Shown here one piece after another: positions 50,092-58,047 of a stretch of DNA of 64,000 nucleotides (within the stretch, counting starts at the first letter, position 1; every line of letters starts with the position of its first letter). Both the position numbers and the translations under genes were made by a program. Under the pieces are notes generated by a model, which saw only the letters and a list, made by a program, of their open reading frames with translations, was not told the DNA's origin and did no database searches. Source of the stretch: Parapedobacter flavus (GTDB taxonomy: Bacteria; Bacteroidota; Bacteroidia; Sphingobacteriales; Sphingobacteriaceae). Location of the stretch: NCBI RefSeq assembly GCF_035818675.1, contig NZ_JAYKZZ010000005.1, forward strand, positions 1-64,000, read 5' to 3'.

Positions 50092-51522
50092 TTAGAACTC
50101 CCGATAATCGCCGGTAAGGTACTGATTGGCTTCCTCTTCGCTGAATTTAGCTGCTTGGGCATCCCAGTGCAGTGTCTCGCCAGGGAAACGCCCGGCAATG
50201 GTGCCCAGTAGGATGGTTTCGGTCAGCCGTGAGGCATAATCGAAAGGAGCCGAGCATTCTCCTTTGCCCAAACAGGCGTCCACAAACTGGTGGTAATGCT
50301 TAGGTCCTTCGGTTGCGTAGTTGCGGATCGGCTCGCCGAGACCATGCTTTTTCGATACCCCGGCTATTTCTTCACTAATATCGACATATTTGCCTTTCAC
50401 AATTTTCCTTGGCAACTGCATAAAGTGGGGAAGCAACAAGCGTCCTTTTTTGCCCACAAACATCGCGCCTTGGTCGGGCAGTTCGTGCTGGCCCGCTATC
50501 TTCGGATCGAGCGAAACCTTCCCTGCGACTTCGGCTTCCTTGTCTGTTTTCTTTTTGTCTGCTTTATCCTCCATGCCGGGCAGCACCAGATCCTCATGCG
50601 TTGGCGGGGCGCCTGGGCCATCGTACCAAATCCATTTCAGTGACCTGGTGGTATATTCGGTACCCGGAAACTCGTAGGTAACCTTATTGTGTTCCGGAAA
50701 ACCGAACCCGTTGGTTGGCCGGCATTCGTTTCTAATCGTCCGGGGCACATCAAGTGCCAGTGCATTGTAGGGGGTATCGAAAATATGCACACCCATATCG
50801 CCCAAAGTACCGCAGCCGTAGTCCATCAACTTCCGCCATACCCCCGGATGATAAACGCCTTCTTTATACGGACGTTTGGTTGATGTTCCTGCCCACAGAT
50901 CCCAGTGCAGCTGCGGGGGGATTGGATCCTCGCCCTCGGGCAGGGGACCGTCATACCCGTGGTTCTTGGGCGACCAAGCGTGTACGGTATGTACCTTGCC
51001 GATGATGCCCGATTGAATGAGCAGGGTGGCCAGCCTGTAGTCATAGAAAGAATGTACCTGGATACCCATTTGGGTAACCAGCCCCTTTTCGGCGGCCAGC
51101 TTATTCATTGCTCGCGATTCAGATACGTAATGGGTCAGCGGCTTCTGGCAGTAGACGGGCTTATTCATTTGCATAGCCAGCATGGAAGCTGGCGCATGGG
51201 TATGGTCGGGTGTGGATACGATGACGGCATCGATTTCATTACCCATTTCTTTCAGCATGATGCGATAATCAAAAAACACGCGTGCGCCCGGGTGGAGTTT
51301 GTGTGCCGCTGATAAATTCAGCGCGTCTACGTCGCAAAGCGCCACGACGTCCACACTCGCATGCGACGAGATGGCCTTTAAGTCTTCTCCGCCCATGTTC
51401 CCCACGCCGATGTGGGCCGTCCGCAACCGGGTTCCCTTCGGGAAAGATTTCAATAAACTGGGGGTTAGCATCACTCCCAAAGCACCTAATGTGCTGTTTT
51501 TTAAGAATTCGCGTTTATTCAT
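50092..51522 (-). CDS. Secreted Gfo/Idh/MocA family oxidoreductase
   Basis: A 476-residue protein with an N-terminal export signal ('MNKREFLKNSTLGALGVMLTPSLLKSFPKG'), similar to the Tat-like leaders of this subfamily but with KR and no full twin-Arg. The Rossmann motif is 'RTAHIGVGNMGGEDLKAI' and the catalytic-Lys block 'PVYCQKPLTHYVSESRAMNKL' has QKP rather than EKP. 'YGCGTLGDMGVHIFDTPYNAL' is the substrate-binding block. Exported members with bound NAD(H) act on glycosides or glycans (for example GH109-related and 3-keto-glycoside-forming enzymes). It stands alone, convergent with the ThuA-dehydrogenase gene, and probably belongs to the same sugar-oxidation programme. Confidence 0.9.
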   Translation of the reverse strand: MNKREFLKNSTLGALGVMLTPSLLKSFPKGTRLRTAHIGVGNMGGEDLKAISSHASVDVVALCDVDALNLSAAHKLHPGARVFFDYRIMLKEMGNEIDAVIVSTPDHTHAPASMLAMQMNKPVYCQKPLTHYVSESRAMNKLAAEKGLVTQMGIQVHSFYDYRLATLLIQSGIIGKVHTVHAWSPKNHGYDGPLPEGEDPIPPQLHWDLWAGTSTKRPYKEGVYHPGVWRKLMDYGCGTLGDMGVHIFDTPYNALALDVPRTIRNECRPTNGFGFPEHNKVTYEFPGTEYTTRSLKWIWYDGPGAPPTHEDLVLPGMEDKADKKKTDKEAEVAGKVSLDPKIAGQHELPDQGAMFVGKKGRLLLPHFMQLPRKIVKGKYVDISEEIAGVSKKHGLGEPIRNYATEGPKHYHQFVDACLGKGECSAPFDYASRLTETILLGTIAGRFPGETLHWDAQAAKFSEEEANQYLTGDYREF

Positions 51523-51770
51523 AACCTGAGATTATCTATTTAATTGTTGCCCAAATTAAAACTATTGTCGGTTTATTCCAAGCCTATTTTGAAGAAACAT
51601 CTGCGAAATAGGCGAACCGTTGCATATAAACGGGAATTTGGCTAAGTTTGGCGTCATCTGTCAAATACAAGCAGCCGCTAATAAGCTCATAGGTTTAGCG
51701 AAAACCGTTGGCCATTGGGATGCGCGAACAGACCTTAGTGACACCGAGACAAAGTGAACAATAAACCCAT

Positions 51771-53696
51771 ATGTGGAACCTGTTAGACGAATTAAAAGGG
51801 CTATTGCAACAAGATGAAAGGCTTGTGGTGGAGGGTAAGCTGCTCCGGAACAAGATTGTCGAGTTGACCTTACAGCTCGACCCGGCCTTGATCAGGACCC
51901 TGCTATCGCACGAGGGCATTAAAAAGCACTTCTTTCAAGACATTGGAGGCGTGATGGTTTTTGATAAAATCGGCTTTCAGCAGTTTGTAAGCAACAAAGC
52001 CTTTTTGCCCGACAGTTACACCGCGTTTAAAAACCGTATCGGCCTGATTGACGGCAACGAGTTCATCAAGGAGCATAAACAGGTGGTGCTCGCTTGGCCG
52101 TATAAAGATGCCGTACTGGAAGGGGGGCAGTCAAAGGAAGAGGCCAAAGGAAACGAAATCTTTTGGAACGAAACATTGGCCCCCGACGAAATCGATCGGC
52201 TGTTGCAACCCAAAGTGTTAAGAAACTTCAAAAAATACACCGCCGTCGACACGGCCGATGTTGCCGAATTGAGCGGTAAGGATAATTTCTTGATGAAGGG
52301 AAACAACCTGCTGACCCTGCATACCCTGAAATCGGCCTTCGCGGGTAAAATCAAATTGATTTATATAGACCCGCCCTATAACACGGGAAAAGACAGTTTC
52401 GGATATAATGACAGCTTCAACCATTCGGCTTGGCTGACCTTCATGAAAAACAGACTGGAGGTCAGTAAACAGCTTCTTTCGAACCTTGGGGTGCTGTTTA
52501 TTTCAATCGATGTCAACGAACATGCCTATTTGAAGGTGCTTTGCGATGAGATTTTCGGTCGTGACAATTTTTTGGGTGAGATCATTTGGGAAACGGCTAC
52601 GGACAACAATGCCACGCAGATATCGGTGGAGCATGAATATGTGATTGGTTACGCTAAGCATAAAGCCAGCCAGCCGAAGTGGCAGATCCAATCGGAGAAA
52701 GCGCAGGCAATCCAACATCAATATGAAACTTTGGAAGCTGAGCACGGGGCGGATACGGGTCGGATAGAGAAAGACTTGAGGAACTGGGTTAAAAGTGTTA
52801 AAAAATCCAACGAGATCGATCTATCGGGTGTTTCGCATTATACGTACGTGGATGATCAAGGTATTTTTTATCCCGGTAATTCGGCAAATACGAAGCCCGG
52901 TGGTTACCACTACGATATTGTGCATCCGGTTACGAAAAAGGTGTGTAATAAACCCGTTAACGGTTACCGTTGGCCGGAAACGACTTTCTGGGCTGCTGCC
53001 GATAGGGGGGATGTGTTGTGGGGGGGCGATGAAAACACCATACCCAAAATAAAGAAGCGGCTTCATACGGCAACGGAACTACTGAAAGGCTATTTCTACG
53101 AAGATAACCGGAAGTCGACACGGGCGTTGACCAACATGATGGGGAAAAAGGTTTTTGAAAATCCGAAATCGATCAATCTGCTCAAGAAGATCATCAAATT
53201 CACCACTGGTGAAAATGATGTTATCCTTGATTTTTTCGCGGGTAGTGGTTCGACGGCGGAAGCGGTGCTGCAGGTAAATCGTGAAGAAAACTCGACGCGG
53301 CGGTTTATTCTATGTGAACAAATGGATTATGTGGAGTCGGTAACGGCAAAACGCATACAGAAATGTTTAGATGGAGAAACGTTTATTTATTGCGAACTGG
53401 CCAAACTCAATGCACATTACGCCGACCTGGTAAAAGCGGCTACGACCATTCGTGAAATAAAGGCCGTTTGGCGGCGGACTAAAACCGAAGCATTTGTCAG
53501 TTGGCGGGTGAATATCCCCCGGGTAGATGAGTTGTTATCCACTGCTTCAACGATGGATATCCAAGAAATCCAATCGCTCATTTATGAAACACTCGACAAA
53601 AACCAGTGGTATGTGCCATTGTCGGAAATCCATGATAATGACTATCGATTTGGGCGTGACATCATCGATTTAAATCACCAATTTGCCCGACTATAA
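51771..53696 (+). CDS. Type III restriction-modification DNA methyltransferase (Mod)
   Basis: A 641-residue adenine-specific methyltransferase of the beta class: the catalytic motif DPPYNTG (residues 200-206) precedes the S-adenosylmethionine motif 'DFFAGSGSTAEAVLQVN' (about 485-500), with a large target-recognition region between them. The N-terminal 'LDELKGLLQQDERLVVEGKLLRNKIVEL' and the 'NNLLTLHTLKSAFAGKIKLIYID' block are typical of type III Mod proteins. It would recognise and methylate one strand of a short asymmetric site. It is followed by a middle gene and a Res-type helicase gene in the same direction. The catalytic motifs are intact, so methylation is expected. Confidence 0.93.
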   Translation: MWNLLDELKGLLQQDERLVVEGKLLRNKIVELTLQLDPALIRTLLSHEGIKKHFFQDIGGVMVFDKIGFQQFVSNKAFLPDSYTAFKNRIGLIDGNEFIKEHKQVVLAWPYKDAVLEGGQSKEEAKGNEIFWNETLAPDEIDRLLQPKVLRNFKKYTAVDTADVAELSGKDNFLMKGNNLLTLHTLKSAFAGKIKLIYIDPPYNTGKDSFGYNDSFNHSAWLTFMKNRLEVSKQLLSNLGVLFISIDVNEHAYLKVLCDEIFGRDNFLGEIIWETATDNNATQISVEHEYVIGYAKHKASQPKWQIQSEKAQAIQHQYETLEAEHGADTGRIEKDLRNWVKSVKKSNEIDLSGVSHYTYVDDQGIFYPGNSANTKPGGYHYDIVHPVTKKVCNKPVNGYRWPETTFWAAADRGDVLWGGDENTIPKIKKRLHTATELLKGYFYEDNRKSTRALTNMMGKKVFENPKSINLLKKIIKFTTGENDVILDFFAGSGSTAEAVLQVNREENSTRRFILCEQMDYVESVTAKRIQKCLDGETFIYCELAKLNAHYADLVKAATTIREIKAVWRRTKTEAFVSWRVNIPRVDELLSTASTMDIQEIQSLIYETLDKNQWYVPLSEIHDNDYRFGRDIIDLNHQFARL

Positions 53697-53775
53697 CCTG
53701 ACGAGCATGGCGCTAATAAACTTTAGGAAAGAAACGTCAGAGCGAAGCGACCAAGTGAACTAGGCGAAAGCACTA

Positions 53776-54795
53776 TTGGTAGAAAAATCGGGTTTTTACC
53801 TAGACAGTGTTGAAGGCTGTAACCAAGATGCCACCAACCGGGTTACTTGCCTGATGGAACGGGCTAGGGTTGATTACGATCCAAGTGCCAACGGTACAAT
53901 CGACGAAATTACGACATCGATTGTCGCTTTGGAAGGTAAGGAGGCGCTCGCCAGAAAAATAAACTTCGCCCAATGTTATGGTGTACCGTTATCATACGCG
54001 TTGTATTGCGATGAGCGTGAAAATGTCTATTTCTTCCACTTCCACTCCCTCACCGAGGTTGAATTCGTCAAACATTATCGTTCCTATCCCGAATTTGCGG
54101 ATTGGATCGCGGCCATCAAGGGATGGAAATCGAGCAAGCCATTCAGGGAACGCCAAGACCTGCCTTATTTTGATAAGGCACTACGGAAGGCCGGCACCCC
54201 TTGGCCAACGAATATCGACTGTTTTATATGCGATGAATCGAATAGACCGTTGGCCATACTGGAGTTCCAGAATGCAAAAACTACGAAGGTGGCGCAGCAC
54301 TGCAACAATGACTTTTTCCTGTGCAAGATGGCCACCAAAGATGAAAAAGGCCGTGTGAAGTACCACGACGACATCCGAAGGTGGACATCTCAGGAGATTT
54401 TACGGGTCCAATCGGGTCTAAGGTATTTTATACTTACCTGGGCGCCAGCTGAAGATGATTATATGCTGAAGGAAGTTGACACCATTACCATACCCTACTT
54501 CCCTTATAAAGAGGGCAAACCCAACTGGGACTATATGAATGCCTACAAGGCTGGTATGCACCGTTATGTTACTTCGGGTAAATTGGTGGCAAATGAAGGT
54601 GCGATTGCAGCCAATTTCCAAACCTACAACCTCATCAAAAAACAGGGGCGTATCGATTCCGTGGTACATGAGCCACCGTTATCATACGGCGATAAGACAT
54701 TCCCATCCCTATATTACTGCCGGAAGGAGCTTGTTCAAAATGATCAAGCATCATTGGTGCAACGGTTTATTGATTTGTTAACAGCCGGGCGCTAG
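53776..54795 (+). CDS. Middle protein of the type III-like locus, possible nuclease; start disrupted
   Basis: This frame encodes 339 residues from a TTG at 53776. Upstream in the same frame an ATG at 53707 starts 'MALINFRKETSERSDQVN', then TAG at 53761, then 'AKALL' and the TTG. One base change (for example GAG to TAG) would explain the break, so the gene may be a nonsense mutant, or restart at the TTG. The protein has no database name known to me. 'NIDCFICDESNRPLAILEFQNAK' contains Asp148 and Glu163-Phe-Gln165, a spacing compatible with a PD-(D/E)xK nuclease core. It lies 79 bases after mod and 2 bases before the Res gene, so it most likely works with them. Confidence 0.65.
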   Translation: MVEKSGFYLDSVEGCNQDATNRVTCLMERARVDYDPSANGTIDEITTSIVALEGKEALARKINFAQCYGVPLSYALYCDERENVYFFHFHSLTEVEFVKHYRSYPEFADWIAAIKGWKSSKPFRERQDLPYFDKALRKAGTPWPTNIDCFICDESNRPLAILEFQNAKTTKVAQHCNNDFFLCKMATKDEKGRVKYHDDIRRWTSQEILRVQSGLRYFILTWAPAEDDYMLKEVDTITIPYFPYKEGKPNWDYMNAYKAGMHRYVTSGKLVANEGAIAANFQTYNLIKKQGRIDSVVHEPPLSYGDKTFPSLYYCRKELVQNDQASLVQRFIDLLTAGR

Positions 54796-54797
54796 GC

Positions 54798-56810
54798 ATG
54801 CAGCAACTACACCACATATTGGACGCAGCGTTGAAATCCTATAGCGCCGATTTTTACAAAAGCCGGGTGCCAGCATACGTCTATGCCAACCTTCGGGAAG
54901 GGTTCCGGCCGCGGCCCTATCAGCAAGAAGCTTTGGGAAGGTTCGATTTCTTTTGGAACGATTACCATCACAAGCCTGAGGGTGTACCTACCCAGCTGCT
55001 CTACCATATGGCCACAGGTAGCGGTAAGACCTTGGTGATGGCAGGGCTTATCATTTATTTATACGAGCATGGCTACCGCAACTTTCTGTTTTTTGTGAAC
55101 AGCACGAATATTATCGAAAAGACGCGGGCTAATTTTTTGGATGCGATATCCGCTAAATACCTGTTTGCGGATCGTATGGCTATTGGCGACAAACCCGTCC
55201 GCATGAAAGAAGTGGATCATTTCCAAGCCGCCAATCCAGACGATATCAACGTGGTTTTTTCGACAATCCAAGGCTTACATTCCCGATTGAACACGCCGAA
55301 AGAGAACAGCCTTACTTACGATGATTTCGAAGAAACGAAAATCGTCCTTATATCCGATGAGGCTCATCACATCAATGCGGAAACCAAAAAGAAAAGTGAA
55401 CTTAACGCCGAAGAAGCCGAGGAACTACGGAGCTGGGAAGATACGGTAAACCGGGTTTTCCATGCTAATAAGGATAATGTCCTGTTGGAATTTACCGCAA
55501 CCATCGATTTGTCGGTGCCAAAGATCGCGCGGAAATACAGCGATAAGCTCCTTTTTGATTATCCATTGAAGCAATTCCGTGTGGATGGGTATTCCAAGGA
55601 AGTAAAGGTGTTGCAGGCCGACCTCCCTCCGTTGGAGCGGGCCATACAGGGCGTTTTGTTGAGCCAATACCGGCGAAAGCTGTTTGAAAGCCGTAAACAA
55701 CTGATCAAGCCTATCATCCTCTTTAAGTCCAGAACGATCAAAGAAAGCCAACAGTTCTTCGATGAATTTATAACGGGCATCAAAAACCTGAAGGTCTCTG
55801 ATTTGGAAAAAATAAGGACATCCCATCCGGATGCAGCCATTAAGAACGCATTTCGATATTTGGCGGCCAATAACATCAGTCTGGAGAACCTGATCACCGA
55901 ACTTAAACAAGATTTTTCGGAAGAAAAGCTCATTTCGGTGAACAGCAAAAACGATAGCGAAGCGAAGCAGTTGGCGATCAACTCACTGGAGGACGAGGCA
56001 AACGAATACCGGGCGGTTTTTGCGGTGGATAAGTTGAATGAAGGATGGGATGTGTTGAACCTGTTTGATATTGTAAGGTTATACGATACGCGGGATGCCC
56101 AAAGGGGTAAGCCCGGTAAAACCACCATGGCAGAGGCGCAGCTCATTGGTAGGGGAGCGCGGTACTGTCCGTTCCGCATCTCGGACGACCAGCCTTATTT
56201 CGAAAGGAAGTTTGATGACGACCCGGCTCATGAATTGCGGATTTGCGAGGTGCTTTATTACCACAGCGCGTACAACCCACGGTATATCCAAGAGCTGAAT
56301 ATGGCGTTGAAAGCTACGGGTATCAAGCCGGAACAGGCCATGGAGCGGCCAAGGAAACGGAAGCTGGCGGTAAAGGAAACACCCAATTCGGGCGTTTTGG
56401 TCGCCGATGCACCGAGAAGATACAATCGACAAACCTATCACGTTTCGCTTGAAGCGGGTTACACGAAGGCGATCGCGGTATTCGGCACTGCGACCACCGT
56501 TGTAGCAGATACGAAGAAGAAGACCTATAACTTGGCTGATTTGGGGGGCCATATCATCCGTAAAGCAATCAATAAGTCAGGCTTTTACACGTTCTCAAAT
56601 CTCAGTAAACACTTTCCAGCGCTTACGTCCGTCTCGGAATTTATCGCTTCCGACGAATACTTGGGTGCGGTAAAACTGGATATATCGGGCTTGCCGGAGC
56701 AGATTGAAAATCTCACCCCGCGAGACAAACTGGAGGCGGCCGTTCGTGTATTAGAAAACATGGCCACAGCCATTGCTGCAGAGACAGCCGCTTCCGGCGG
56801 ACGTAAATAA
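54798..56810 (+). CDS. Type III restriction Res-type helicase, C-terminally short
   Basis: A 670-residue superfamily 2 helicase/translocase: Walker A 'MATGSGKTLVMAGLI' (71-78), DEAH box 'VLISDEAHHIN' (187-190), 'LLEFTATID' (motif III-like) and motif VI 'MAEAQLIGRGARYCP' (~447-453). These are the hallmarks of type III Res. Typical Res proteins are 850-1000 residues and carry a C-terminal PD-(D/E)xK nuclease domain; none is visible here. The protein ends in 'ETAASGGRK', and one base separates its stop codon from the end of a convergent gene. Either the nuclease part was deleted, or the preceding gene supplies it. The start codon is two bases after the preceding stop codon. Confidence 0.88.
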   Translation: MQQLHHILDAALKSYSADFYKSRVPAYVYANLREGFRPRPYQQEALGRFDFFWNDYHHKPEGVPTQLLYHMATGSGKTLVMAGLIIYLYEHGYRNFLFFVNSTNIIEKTRANFLDAISAKYLFADRMAIGDKPVRMKEVDHFQAANPDDINVVFSTIQGLHSRLNTPKENSLTYDDFEETKIVLISDEAHHINAETKKKSELNAEEAEELRSWEDTVNRVFHANKDNVLLEFTATIDLSVPKIARKYSDKLLFDYPLKQFRVDGYSKEVKVLQADLPPLERAIQGVLLSQYRRKLFESRKQLIKPIILFKSRTIKESQQFFDEFITGIKNLKVSDLEKIRTSHPDAAIKNAFRYLAANNISLENLITELKQDFSEEKLISVNSKNDSEAKQLAINSLEDEANEYRAVFAVDKLNEGWDVLNLFDIVRLYDTRDAQRGKPGKTTMAEAQLIGRGARYCPFRISDDQPYFERKFDDDPAHELRICEVLYYHSAYNPRYIQELNMALKATGIKPEQAMERPRKRKLAVKETPNSGVLVADAPRRYNRQTYHVSLEAGYTKAIAVFGTATTVVADTKKKTYNLADLGGHIIRKAINKSGFYTFSNLSKHFPALTSVSEFIASDEYLGAVKLDISGLPEQIENLTPRDKLEAAVRVLENMATAIAAETAASGGRK

Positions 56811-56811
56811 G

Positions 56812-57537
56812 TTAATAGCGGAAACAATAGAGCTTCCCGTCTTTACCACAAAGGAGGTAACGTTGGCCGCTGCCGTTCAACGGACCGACGTAAGCAATCG
56901 GCCCGCAACCATGGGGTAGGGAAGCCGTTGGTTGATCCGCAGGGTCTACCTCGTCGGAACTACTGCGACGGCTGCGTGCCTGCCGCCGCAGCAATCGCCC
57001 GCGCCCATCATACGATAGGACCTGTCTTCGGGTTCCAACATCGATGCGCACCGTGCCATCGGCCTTTGCTACGGCACCCTGGGTGGCCCGTTGCGGGAGC
57101 TTGAGTGAGAAACCCGGTAATGGATCCCCTTCGGTATCGATACGGTAAAGCCGTTCGGCTGTAGTGAATACCAGACTGCCGTCGGTCAGTTGTGAAATGC
57201 TGTCTACAAGAGGGCCGGGTAATTGGGCGTTCCACAACTTCTGCCCTTCGGGCGAAATGGCGTGGAGGATGTGGTAGGCATCCTGAACGAGGATGAACCG
57301 TGTGCTATCGCCATTTCGATGTATAGATGGGCTGGTGATGGCGCTCGCATTCAGGTCAAACGTCCACAATATGCCGTTTTCGGCAGCAGGTGGTTCCGCA
57401 GGTACTGCACCGACTTCGTCCGGTGCGATTTCGGGTGGCTGCGCAGGCTCCCGCTCATCCAGATTGGAAAAGTAAAAATAGGAAACGGCAATGATAGCAA
57501 TAAATACCAGCGATATGACAATGATTAAATTCCTCAT
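56812..57537 (-). CDS. Membrane-anchored beta-propeller-like protein of unknown function
   Basis: A 241-residue protein with an N-terminal transmembrane anchor (residues ~3-23, 'LIIVISLVFIAIIAVSYFYF'), a Pro/Glu/Ala-rich linker and a set of beta-repeats like PQQ-type propeller blades ('GDSTRFILVQDAYHILHAISPEGQKLWNAQLPG', 'GSLVFTTAERLYRIDTEGDPLPG', 'RYLLCGKDGKLYCFRY'). Three or four blades are present, too few to close a propeller, so it may be truncated or form part of a multimer. Its 3' end abuts the short Res gene, consistent with a rearrangement there. No function can be assigned. The start codon lies only about 7 bases beyond the -7 element, so the mRNA may be nearly leaderless. Confidence 0.7.
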   Translation of the reverse strand: MRNLIIVISLVFIAIIAVSYFYFSNLDEREPAQPPEIAPDEVGAVPAEPPAAENGILWTFDLNASAITSPSIHRNGDSTRFILVQDAYHILHAISPEGQKLWNAQLPGPLVDSISQLTDGSLVFTTAERLYRIDTEGDPLPGFSLKLPQRATQGAVAKADGTVRIDVGTRRQVLSYDGRGRLLRRQARSRRSSSDEVDPADQPTASLPHGCGPIAYVGPLNGSGQRYLLCGKDGKLYCFRY

Positions 57538-57543
57538 CCGTTA

Positions 57544-57574
57544 CAAACCTAGCACAAAAAGTGCCATTTTACAA
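57544..57574 (-). promoter_or_regulatory. Bacteroidota-type promoter of the propeller-protein gene
   Basis: On the minus strand TTG (57572-57574), a 20-base spacer and TAGGTTTG (57544-57551) match the consensus exactly. The start codon begins at 57537, leaving almost no untranslated leader. Confidence 0.7.
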
Positions 57575-57576
57575 TC

Positions 57577-57607
57577 TTGCATATCAACCCAATTATAATT
57601 AAGTTTG
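57577..57607 (+). promoter_or_regulatory. Bacteroidota-type promoter of DUF423-priA
   Basis: TTG (57577-57579), exactly 20 bases and TAAGTTTG (57600-57607) match the -33/-7 consensus. It lies back to back with the divergent promoter at 57544-57574 and 50 bases before the DUF423 start codon. It rules out the longer in-frame reading beginning at 57577. Confidence 0.75.
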
Positions 57608-57657
57608 GCAAAATATTGCAATCAGGAGTTGGCCTTGAAAAAATCACTGACATACCG

Positions 57658-58047
57658 ATGAATAAACGAATTATTCTCACTGCATCGTTCTTTGGCTTAG
57701 CTGCGGTGGTACTGGGTGCCTTTGGCGCACACGGTCTGAAAGATAAAATCACCAGCGACGACCTCGAAGCCTGGAAGACCGCAGTGGACTATCAATTTTA
57801 CCATACGTTGGCACTACTGTTTCTAGCTACCTTTTCGCGGGCGAAAAACACGTATATCCGATTTTCCTTCATCACCTTCACGTTAGGAATCTTGCTGTTT
57901 TCTGGGTCGTTGTATGTACTGAGCACCCGCGATATTACCGGTTTCGGCGCAGCCGGCATCCTTGGGCCGGTTACCCCGGTGGGCGGATTGTGCTTTATTT
58001 TGGGGTGGGTAGGGCTGTTTGTGGCCACCATCAAGAACAAAGGGTAA
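57658..58047 (+). CDS. DUF423 small membrane protein
   Basis: A 129-residue inner-membrane protein with four hydrophobic helices. The family signature is 'ASFFGLAAVVLGAFGAHGLKDKI', followed by 'AVDYQFYHTLALLFLATF', 'GILLFSGSLYVLSTRDITG' and 'GPVTPVGGLCFILGWVGLFV'. The length equals that of YgdD/YwdK relatives. The biochemical role is unknown. The start at 57658 gives the family-typical N-terminus and fits the promoter at 57577-57607. Its TAA is immediately followed by the priA ATG, so the two are co-transcribed and probably translationally coupled. Confidence 0.92.
   Translation: MNKRIILTASFFGLAAVVLGAFGAHGLKDKITSDDLEAWKTAVDYQFYHTLALLFLATFSRAKNTYIRFSFITFTLGILLFSGSLYVLSTRDITGFGAAGILGPVTPVGGLCFILGWVGLFVATIKNKG

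Noticed and set aside
29805..51522. Polysaccharide utilisation locus of the Sus type
   Set aside because: No SusC/SusD pair, sulfatase or recognised glycoside hydrolase is present, so the region is described as a sugar-oxidation cluster instead.
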